Source of the DNA: Hybos culiciformis
Taxonomy: Eukaryota; Arthropoda; Insecta; Diptera; Hybotidae
Assembly (NCBI GenBank): GCA_964007475.1
Contig: OZ023274.1
Span: 92,341,213 to 92,405,212, forward strand
Direction of reading: 5' to 3'
DNA: 64,000 nt
Both the position numbers and the translations under genes were made by a program. This document shows, piece after piece, positions 40,701 to 52,700 of the stretch (its first letter is position 1; each line of letters opens with the position of its first letter). Under the pieces are notes generated by a model that had not been told where the DNA came from, made no database searches, and was given only the letters and a program-made list of their open reading frames with translations.

Positions 40701-43700
40701 TTAAAATTTTTTCGTATAAGTTTTCATACTACGAATTTTTTTTTAATTTGATGAGTTATTTAGCTAACATGAATGAGAGAGTATTTGTAAACAATTCTAG
40801 CCCCTATAGATTTAAAAGTTAAATAGACTTCCTGAAATTTGTTTTGTAAAGACAGTTTAGTCTGCTTGGGGCAAGACTTCTCCATATGAAGTTAATTATT
40901 TTCGCTTTATAAAGAGTCAGATAATTTTATAGCCAATTTTATATTCCGAAAATATTTTTATTCATTAAAAAATATGTTAAATTTTTAGTAGTTGCTTTTC
41001 TACCGTAACATTAGCTGATTATATCTAAATGGGTTAATGAATAAAATTTATAGTATACATAAAGAAAGGAATTCCTGGATATGTGCAAAATAATTGGTTA
41101 TTAGGTTCAATCAGGCAAAAATATGTACTTATAAAATATATTTTAAAATGTGATTGATATGCAAGGAAATTTGAAAAATCACAACTACAGTGTTAACGAA
41201 TGCAAAGGGAGAATGATATAGGTATGTAGTTAATATGTCTATTTGGATTAAACAAATAAAGGACATATATAGTAATAATAATGATTATGATAATAAAATG
41301 GTAAGTATACAAATTTATATGATATTGAAAAGGACATTATATAATGAAAACTATGAACATTTCTCTCTACCATATAGTTAATGCCCAAGGAAAGCTTCTT
41401 CTGCGTTTATGAAGCCACACTATTGGAAACTGAAATATCAGGTAAATGTTTTATATTGTGTAAATGTTATATCCCTCAATAATGTTTAATGATTTGTTTA
41501 TATTCACAGTGTATGAAAATTAAATAAAAAAAAATTGGAATCAATAACGTTATAATGATATCAACTTTATACATGTATTGCTGTATAATTCATCATTATT
41601 TATATTTAAATAAAATTTCACGTTGATAAAAAGTTTTTTTTTTTTTAATTTTTAATAATTAAACAATATCCATGCCATAAAAAAGTATTCTGTCACAATT
41701 CTCTTATTGATCGTAATTGAAACTAAGAATAATTGGCTACATAATGTGAATGTAAAAAGTTGTTTAATATTTTATTAAATTAAGAATTTCCTTAATTAAT
41801 ATTATTTCAAAAAAAAAATATTAAAGTGTCTTTTATGAAAATGAAATGATGGAAAAACAAAATTATGAACTTTTTATTTTTTATTACAGACTAAAATTGA
41901 GTGGTCCAAACAAAAATTCTGGAGTTCCTCTTCTTGATAATAAAGCGCGTACACATGTTTGATAGTAATACGATAAAATTTTTAATTATTTATAATTCGT
42001 TTTTGATTCCAAAATTTTGAATAAAGTAATTCAATTGCCAAATTGTATCAAAACACCACAGTATTATAGAGAACATTTCGAAAATTTGGAACTTTGTTTA
42101 TCAATATCTTTTTACATATAATTCTTAATGAGTTATCAATATCGTTCTTTGGAAGGTTTACTCCCTAATCTGTATTAAACAAAAATAATAAATTGATCAA
42201 ACTTCATAATTTTTCATACATTAAAATTTGTTAAATAAATTTAAATGTCTGGTTCTTAATTATAATTTATAAAACCTATTGTTACTTGATAGTTGATATT
42301 GATAGTTATAATTATCCTTCCGTGAAATAATTGACGAGATACAGAGATAGAAGCATTTAATATGAATTTTAGAACCAATAGCTTCTAAGTTAATTCTAAA
42401 AAAAAATTAAATCATTCAAACAAACAAATTTTAATGACAAAAATTGCTGAATAATGATAATGATGACAATAAAAGTTATATTTTTTCAATATAAAAATGG
42501 AATCGGAATCGAAATCGAATTATTATTTTCACTATTTGGAAGTTTTACAGAAATGCAAAGAACTTAACTTTATCTAATTTTAATTTGGGTTTAAATTTCG
42601 TATTTATAAACTTAATGCTGTTTTTGATATAATTTGACTTGAATTCGAATTTTAAAGCTATTTTGATTTATTAAAACAAAGGATTAAGTGTAAAATTTTT
42701 AATTAAAAAAAAACTATTAAAATAAAAAAAGAACAAAAAAATAAGAATTGCATTTTCTTTTTTTTTCTTTTTAATTATCATCACTCAAAACTAAAAAACA
42801 CTCTGAATTTAATAAAACAAAAAATTAATTAAATTAGTTATTTTTACCTCTGACCTTATGTTTTCAATTTTTCCCATTTTTTTTTTTGGTTAAATTTTTT
42901 TTATTATTTTTTATTTAATGTTCAGACAAATAGAGGAAGAAAAATAAAATACTCAAATTAGATTTTTTTGAGTCGATCCCAATTCCATCTGTTGATTTTA
43001 TATATATGTAAAATAAAAAAAAATACATAAATGGGTGATTTAAAAAAATAATTAGTTTTTTCAATACAAACAAAAAAATGTTTTTGTACGTTTTTAAATT
43101 GTTTAAAAAAAATAAAAATAAAAATGTGTGGGGATAAAAATAAATGTTTACATACAAAAAAAAAAGAGCTTAAAATTGCATTAAAAAAAACTTTATTTTC
43201 CATTATGTGCAACACATTATAATGTTTTTTGTTATAAATATACATACGTTCATACAATCATTTTTTTACACACCGCTGAAAATAGATTGACAGCTGCCAG
43301 TTTAGAAAAATCGTAGATAGAACTAGTTAATAGAAGTATTTAACCAATCAAACAAAAAAAAACTTAGTTAGGAAGGATACTCAACTAGCAAATTAACTCT
43401 ATAAGAGAGTTCGATCCTTTTAGTAGAAAGCTTATGTATTCTAGTAACTATCTACAAGAATAAATTGCAAACACATTATCGCAATCAACGATTCTCCGCA
43501 TAAATCATAATCTTGTATGTATTTAACAAAGTCTATAACCCGATTTTGTAAATTTTTTAATAAAATATTGCTAGTTTTATTGCAAATTTAAGCTTAATAT
43601 ATTATGTATAGTTTATAGCAGAAAAATGTCTACAAATTCTGTCAAAAATTTATACTTACTCGCTTGTATCTGTTATACTAGTTAATGGTGCTAGCGTCTG

Positions 43701-46700
43701 TAATGTTGCAATACTTGGTGGAGACGATGCTCTTGATCCGTGCCTTGACGACACCCTACTAGATGTTAAACCAGGATTATTTATGTCATTAACTATGTGA
43801 TGATTTGAATTACGACGTGTTAATGATGCCGTTGATGTGATATGGTCCTCTTCAGCGGTATATGGAAAATGATAACCATTTTTGTCTGAGCCTTCAGACA
43901 TTCTATCCGAATGGTAATCATTTAATTGCTGACGATGATGATAATCATTTTTTAACAAAGAATGAACACTATGCAGAGATTCATTATACGGTGGTGATTT
44001 AATATTATAATCTCTTGAATTATATAATTCTTGTTGTGATGCCGGCAGTCTCTCTTTGGATAAATATGGAGATTGTTGATGATTATTTTTAATTCCTAAA
44101 TATTCAACAGGTCTTTGTTTATCATAAATACTATCTTTAAGATATGGATCTATATGATGAAAACTTCTCATGTGATTAACAATTTGTGTTGTGCTAAAAT
44201 CTTTTTCGTTATTACCACCATAATGACTAGGAGGTTTATAATTTCCTAGTGCATTAGTTTTTGTACTATTTGTTAATTCATATTGTCCATAGTTGTCTTG
44301 ATAATCCTTGCGACGATTATAAATATCATGTTCAATTCCAATTGTATTATCATTGCGAACATTTTGTAAATTTTCTAAAATTGATGGTGTCATATTTATT
44401 TTATTTTGGTTATGATGTAAATAGGAAGTATCCGTTAGATCTGGATTAGGCAATGGATGCGGTGAAATAGGCTTGTGAGAATGAACTTCATTGTCCGAGC
44501 CCGTTTCCTGGGACCATCTTCCAATATTTGTTGGTGTGGGCAAATACGCATCGGGCAATTGACTAGACCATCGCGGAGCATATACAGGTTTATTTACACT
44601 AGGAAATAATTGGGGACTTTGAACAACATTAAGTTCTGGTGGTGTTGTAGCCTGAACATGTTCGGTAATATTTGGTAGAAATGATGGAACTGCACTTATT
44701 CCAGTACTACGATGAGTTCCAGTATTACTAGCATTACTGCTGACATTTCGTCCGACTCTTGATTCTTCGTCGTCACTGGAATGACTGCTTGCTAAATCTA
44801 AACTTCTTCCATCAGACTCAGAACCAGATTCAGAATTATTTCGATGGCGACGTTTTTCTATAAAGAAAAAAATATAATTTTAAATGAAATGAAAATTTAA
44901 TAAAAACCTTAAAAACACTTAATTCAAGAGGACAAATTGGAAAAATGACAATATAACATTTAAAATATTCATACCTTCACGCTTATTAGGCTCTGTATAT
45001 GCCCGCATGAAATTTGGTGCATCACTACCTGAATTATAATTTGATGTTGATGTTGATGTATTTCGAAGCTGACCGTCACTGAAAATAAATTGATTGGAAA
45101 TTTTTTTATTTATGTTATTATTTGTTTAACAAGAAGAAAAAGACTTATTTTCTTGAACTGTAAAAATAAAATTCAGTTTACCTATATGGGCTGGAGCTAG
45201 TTTTGGCAGTGCTTCTAGAAGTTGTACTTGAGGCGCTTATTCCCACATTTCTGCGAGCAGTATCATAACCGTCGGCAGACAGAAAGTTATTGGCTCTCGG
45301 TACTGATAAACCATTACCGTTTACATTATGTGAACTACCAGCACTGCTGACAACTAATGATGAATCAAGTAGCGGAACTTTTCTGCCCATACATCTTAAG
45401 AATGTTCGATGTAGATTTTCTCTTACTCTTTTATTTATAATGCAATAACCAACTAAACAGAATATTGAATGGATTACAACAACTCCACATAGCAAAATGC
45501 TCAATATCTGTGAATTGTCCGATGCTGATAAAACAGCTAATACCCACATAACTCCCATCATTGGAAGCGACACAACAGATAACCATAGTAGAGTTCTTAA
45601 ATTGCCAAAACCCAATACATGATCCTTTAATGTGAAGGCAGCTTTTACCGACACAAACAATATTAAAAGGTTGATGACTGACATTCCAGCTATCGGTCCA
45701 ACTAACCACCATACAACTGGTTCATAAACCGATAACCAACAACTAAAATGAATTAAGGGAAAAAAAATATATGTATTATTGACGATTTATTGTTAAAAAA
45801 ACGACCACTTTATCTGGCAATGTAATCTATAGATTTAATTTAAAGTTGAAGTTTAGACCTTGACGTTATAAAATGAAAATAATTTTAGTGGTTTTATATA
45901 AAAATTATTGTTTTGCAGCGGCAGTACAGCGAAGGTCGCAACGTCAACTTTAAATTTAATATGTGTTTCATGGTCTGATAAATTGGTCATCAAAGAAATT
46001 TTAAATATAATTAAAAAGTGAATTGTTTTCTTACAATAAACTATTGCCATATTCGTGTGCTCTGACTCCTACAGATAGTCCAACGATGACAGCAGGAGCG
46101 CCGTAACCCATTGCAAAATAAAACCCCATTGGTCCATGATTTATATCTCGCATTTCAGTTAACATTCGGTAGAGATGAACACAGTCTACTGTTGTCCATG
46201 CGAACGCTGCCAACCAAGTATAATGTAAACATATAGCGACAAATTTGCAAGGAAACTCATTTTCTAAAAGATTTTTTCTAGACTGCATTCCAATAAAAAA
46301 TAGCAATTCAGCAAAGAAAACACACAGCACAATATTTTGATGGATTGTATTAGAATTTGTTTGCATTCCTCTCAATAAAGCCAAAGCAATAAGAACGCAT
46401 AGAAGTATCGGAAGGGAAACTAAAAATGCCGAATATGAAGTAATTTGAATCAGCAAAGATGGCTCTGGAATGTCTTCCGGGTCTATAACATCAACCAAAA
46501 CAGCATAGTTTGATATATGATTACATGAACAATTAATTAATATTTGTTGATTGGCAGATAAATTGTCATAATCTGGAACTTCTGTTTGACAGCCAAGACG
46601 AGTCCACTGCTTTGTGAAGCTATTCCAACGAACGCATTGTGGATTTGAACGTGGTCCAAATCTGCTATGTGCAACGTCTAACCACATTTGTAATTTAATG

Positions 46701-49700
46701 GGTTGCGAAAGATGGGGTGAACCAAGCGTTCGATATGTAACAGTTCTTTCATTGAAATTTTCTGTTGTGGCATCAAAGGATTCACCTATTTGTCTTTTAA
46801 CCAACTTACGATTCTCGTAAGTAGCTTCGTTTTCACGGACTTCAGTGCTGTCAATTTTTTTGCCATTTTCCGGAATTATATCTGGTGATAGCATAGGATT
46901 CTCGTTGCTATGATCTGTCTCCTCAAAAACAACCTCATCCTGAAATCGTACATGAATTTCGGGACTACTGTCCAATTCCCGTGAATGCTCTTCTTCGACA
47001 TCGTGAGCCATAATCTTGATATCTTCATGGTGCGGTTCATTTAGATCCTTTGAATGGAAAACTTCAACGTTATTGCCATTATAAATTCTTTGAGCTTTTT
47101 TAATAGATGGGTCTTGGTTTTGATCATTGGTACCAGGAACTAAAACAGCTATCGAAAGAATCGGAGATGCGATTTGTATATCAACTCCCCATCTCCTTGT
47201 TACTGTGTCATCAAAAGCCTCGGGCAAAATTTGACCAACATCTTTGTATTGAGCATAACTTATAATTGCTCTGTATTCACTTGACTCAAAACTGACTTCA
47301 TTTTTATCCGGCGCTTTAATACCTAACATGTCTAATGGCACCAAAAACTTTGTTTGCTTATCAAATTTTGATTTTTCCTGCAAATAATTGTTATATTTTG
47401 GAAATGATATTACTGGTTGCTGCTTAGCGGAGTGTTGAAGAAAACTACTCGTATCGGGTAGAACAACACTTTCTGTTGTATATTGGTTAAGTTTAGTGTA
47501 CTTTGTTCTATGATATTCACTAAGCTGTTCTGGTTCATAACCGAATAATGATTCTGCTGTTACAATATCTAAACCAAGAATCATATTTTGATGTGTTATT
47601 TCAAATGGTATCGTGTAAGTGTCATGTTGAGATTTAGCTAAAATCACCATATATTTATTGAACACTTCTATTAAGTCATCAGGTCCTCTTTGAATTAATT
47701 CCATTATCCTTTTCCACTCAGTATGATATTTACGATCTAAAATAATTCCAGCACTTTGTACTAAATTCTTGATAAAGTATTTGTCTTGGCTGTGTGATAA
47801 ATTCAATCCACTTTGCATCAATTCGTAATTAATCAGTTCATGTAAAATTCCTTCGGTAATTAAAACATCTGCGCCATATAATCTGTCGTGAATGAATTTT
47901 ACTTCTTCTAAAAGGTATTCCATTTCAAATTCGTTCGACCATATGTTGTTACCATCACTTAAAAGAAATGATGATTCCATCATATATCTTCGTCCATCTT
48001 TAGCTTTATTTTTGACATTTTTACCTCCAACAAGTTCGCAGGCTGCACGTAAATTTTCGGACATTTTTACTGCTACAAAAGAGTTTAGTTCGAGTTCTAA
48101 TTTTTCCATTTGAGACAATTGTTTTCTTAGCTCAACAAAGGGTTCCGATGTACAATTAAACATGTCTCCTTGATTCCAACCCCCTGAATTAACATCGCAT
48201 AAACGAGAACCTTTACCTTTAGCTGGTAAGGGACAATTTTCGATTGCAATACTACCGAGAGTTGTTCTTGGCCACCAAATTCCTGCCGAAAAAGATCGTG
48301 GGCAAGCATCATAGACAACTTCACAGCCATTTAGAGTTACTTCAGCGTATGGATTTGAACAAGAATCACATCTTCTACCAATCACTCCTTCACGACATTC
48401 GCACTGCCCAGTTAATTTATTACAGCCACTTTGAAAAGACCCAATAGAATAACAATCACATGCCAAACACGCAGTTTCGTTAATTGGTTGATAATGATTA
48501 TCTTTACAATAGCATTGTCCAGTTGATTTTTCACAATCCGGATGATATCCTTGTTTAACATTACATTTGCAAGGCCCACATACACGATCACCCCACCATC
48601 CTCCTGGACAAGGCTTTTGCACATTTATTTCGCAGTATTCTCCTGACTGTAAAGTACTGTTGCATTCACATCTGTAACCTCGGTTATCTGATACATCAGC
48701 TCTGCAGACTCCTGCAGAACAAGGTTTTGTAGTGCAAATAGGAGAGCATTCATTTCCGACATAACCATGAAGGCATCGGCAATAAGCCTCGTCCCAGTTT
48801 ACTTTACATGAGGATTGTGCTGGACAAGAATCAGGACATTGCGTTCGAGACAAGCATCCATCTTCAACATTTTCTCGAATTGTAGGCCGATTTAAAATAG
48901 ATTGGGCACCACCAATACGCACATCTTGAATACAACCTTCAAAATTCGAAAAATCTCTCACATCTCCTATAGAACCATCAGGACTTCCAATAACTATTTT
49001 ACCGACATATAAGCCTTGAACTTTCTGCGACATAGGTACAATTCCAGAACGTTGCCCGTAATCCACTGATAAATATATTTCAGAACCCAACCATTTTATT
49101 TCCAGGCGGTGCCAATTTCCATCAGCTAAATTATTGCCAGGCAAATAAATTGGTTCATTATCAAAAACGTAGTACAGCAAACCATTTTTCAAACAGACCA
49201 CAGCGGAACTGTTTTGCCCTACTTGTACTTGAATCAAAAATGAATCCTTTTGACGGGTTCGAATAGTTAAGGCTGTTAACCAGGGTAATTGTATTGGCCG
49301 AAGTAAAGGATTAAAACTTAACACACCATCTCCACCAAATCTCCATGGTGCTGGAACAGCTTCTTGACAAGCATTTCCGGTAAAACCTTCAGGGCACTCA
49401 CATAAATGCGTTCCCCACCCTTCTTTACATGAACCTCCATTAAAACAGGGTTCTGAGGAGCATGACTGTGCTTTTTGCGGGCATCCTGATATTGTTCCAT
49501 TATCGGCCACGAAAGCGTTTAGGTCTATAAAACGATTATCAATTCTTAAGTCTGAAATACAGCCCAAAAAATCTTGAGTTCGAATTGGAAAATGAGCGGG
49601 TATTCGTGGCAATCCTCCTATTTGTAAAGGTCCAGTCAAATCTAGGAATCTATGACAGGTTTCAGTCAGTGATGAACATTTTTTATCTAACAAAAATGTA

Positions 49701-52700
49701 GTTTCATTGGCACATCTCCATTTCGGCCCTAGATTATAGCCGGACAAAGCAACAGCTGTATCACAACCATCTAAAACAAGAGTAACAGTTCGGTTAAAAT
49801 AAATAATTTCTACGTCATGCCATTTGCCATCTGAAACTTTTTGATTTTGTTCTACGGAAACCGATATCGGCTTGTCACCCAAAGAGAATGAAAATGTGAT
49901 CTGCCCTTCAATTATTTCGAGAGCAATAAAATCATGTAATTCATTATATCGACCATTGTACAAGAGTAAACTATTTTCTTGTGCGGTAGCAAATCTCAAT
50001 TTGATATTGAATCTATGTCTCTGCTTCAAACTCTCAAATGTCAAAAACGAATTTTTTGTAAAAGACCTTGATTTCAATTCACATGTTGCAGTATAGGGTG
50101 GTGGATTGGAACTGGTATGAAAAGCTTGAACACAGTGATGACCCCCTTCGCAAAGTTCTTGTTGGCACGGCCTCATTTTTTTAATTTCTGATTCACAATT
50201 TAAGCCTGTAAAATCAGGTTCACATAAGCAGCTGTATCCACCCTCATTGCGTTGACAAGTTCCACCGTTCACACATGGGTTTGAATAACAAAGATCAACT
50301 TCGGTGTCACATAGATAATGTTCTTTACTTCCTGTAAAGCCTCCAGGACATTCACAGGCAAAAGTATTAACAGGATAGATTGGCCTAAAAAGTACAGTAT
50401 CACTATGGATGAATTCAGATGCATTACCAAACTTCAAAACTGTTAAGCATTGTTCAAAATTCAAGCATGGCTCCCGTACGCATAAATTATCGTCAAATGG
50501 TAGAACTTCAACCGTTGCCAACCTAGCTAAAATGGCTCGATTCAAATACACACGTTCTTGTAAATATTGTGGTGAATAAAACTCTTCGTGAGAAACATCA
50601 GGCCTCTTTGCTGAGAAACTAACATTTAGAATTCGAGAACTAACATCGGTGTCATCCTGGATGGAAAAAATAAATATATTTTCTTTTGGACATGGAATGA
50701 TAGCTGCTAAGCCGTCTAAAAAGAAATTTAGCAATGGAGACAAAAAAGCCTCTTCCGTCATTTGATTTAACCTAACTGTCACCGAATTAAAAAGCATGTC
50801 TTCTGTTATCAAACGTACAACAAGTTGCATTACAGCTTTTGCTTCATTAATACCATCAGTCACTGAAACTTCCATTGTGGCGAATTTAGGAACATTAGTA
50901 TTCAATTGTGGACTTAGTACCAATCCTCCGCTACTTGTGTTCAGTTTAACTAAATTGGCATTATTTCCCGACAATATTCTGTATGACAATTTGTCAGTTA
51001 TATCAGCATCAAATGCTGGTATACGTCCAATTTCTCCACTAGGAAAGTGGTCACGGAAATTATTAAAAATGACCTGGAAGTCCTTTAAAATTGGCGCATT
51101 ATCATTGACATCAGTTACCATTATTTCAATGTGAGCATCATTTCTTAAAGGAGGACTAGCAGCTCTTATAACCAATTCAAACTTCTTTCTATTCGATTCA
51201 TAGTCAAGCTCTGTCATAGTCAGCAACTGAGCTCTTTCTGATCCTGGTCTTGTTACTAAAGAAAAAGAATTAGAATCATCGCCACCAATAATAGAATAAT
51301 GCACAATAGCATTCACTCCTTCATCCGGATCATGAGCATGAATTTCTCCTACAACCGAGCCAACTGGCGAGTTTTCTGGAACATACAAAATGATTTTGTC
51401 CGAAGAAAATGTTGGTGGGGAGTCATTGACATCTTCTAGCCGTATTTGTACTTCCACAGAACTGCTCATTGGAGGTGATCCTTTATCTATTGCAATCGCT
51501 GTTAAATGATACATTGCGACGCTTTCTCTATCTAAGCCTTTATTCGTTCTAATAGTTCCTGAAGTTGGGTCTACTACAAAAGATCCATCTTCTATATCTT
51601 TATCACTAAGCAAGTACTTTACTCGACCATTCAGTCCCATATCCAGATCATTTGCAGAAATTTGTAAAACTGAAGTTCCCACAAGAGCATCTTCAGGTAT
51701 GGAAGCCTGATAAAGAGGAACCTTGAAATGTGGTGGATTATCATTAACATCTGTAATACTTATTTCAATGTCGGTAGTATCACTTTGTGGAGGATTTCCT
51801 CCGTCTTTTGCAGTTACAGTCAATAAATATCCGCTTGTGGTTTCTCTATCTAATGAAGCACTCGTCAGTATGGCTCCTGTTTGAGAATTTATTGTGAATG
51901 GATCATTCGCACCCAATCCGTTAACTGTTTCATCATTGAGAGAATACGTTATTTGAGCATTTATACCAACGTCACTATCAGTTGCAGAAACTACTAAAAC
52001 GGTGGTACCAATAGGAGCATCTTCGAAAACCGAAGCGCTATATGGAGCATTTTCAAAAGTCGGAGCAAAGTTATTTGCATCAGTGATGTTAATATTAACT
52101 GTTGCAGTGTCAGTTCTACCACCTGAATCCGTTGCAGTTATGGTGAGTAGAAATCGGCGTTCTTGCTTATAGTCAAGCGGCTGAGCCACTGTAATTAAAC
52201 CTTTACCATTTTGAGAAGTTATAGCAAATCTTCCTCTGGTGTTTCCAGCACTTATTTCATAATGTAGTCGAGAATCTTCATCAGGATCAGTGGCAATAAC
52301 ATTTGTTACGGGTGTTCCTGGAGGTTGATCTTCTCCCACCATGGCTTCATAATACTTTGGGTTGAATGTTGGGTCGTTATCGTTGACATCGTGGACTTTT
52401 ATTATAACAGAAGAACTTGCCGATTTTGGAGGAATACCTCCGTCAATTGCAATCACTTGAAAGGCAAATCTGGGCTGTTCCTCGCGATCTAATTGTTTCG
52501 TTGTTTGAACCCAACCCGTACGGGCATCGACTGATAATGGAAAATTATCATCCCTTTCCATTATGCTATAAGTTATTTCAGCATTCTGACCTTCGTCAGA
52601 ATCGTATGCTTGAACTCTAATTATATTGTAACCAACGGGTACACTTTCTAAAACAGATTCTTGAAATTGAGATGTATAAAAACGGGGAGCATTATCGTTA

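Larger units (their letters stand above)
37729..43659 (-). other. stan intron 4 (5.9 kb)
   Basis: Intron from the GTAAGT donor at 43659 to the acceptor before 37728. It is mostly A/T-rich low-complexity DNA. It contains the second copy of the dispersed repeat (43383-43462) and a possible oppositely oriented spliced transcript (41191-41962). Open frames at 42915-43257 are low-complexity and not credible. Confidence 0.75.

Noticed and set aside
43383..43425. Possible tRNA or mitochondrial tRNA insertion
   Set aside because: A TTCGATCC loop-like motif and a short CTC...GAG stem are present, but acceptor and D stems do not pair convincingly.
50796..51134. 112-codon + strand open frame
   Set aside because: It is antisense to the cadherin-repeat coding exon of stan, whose codon use creates such shadows.
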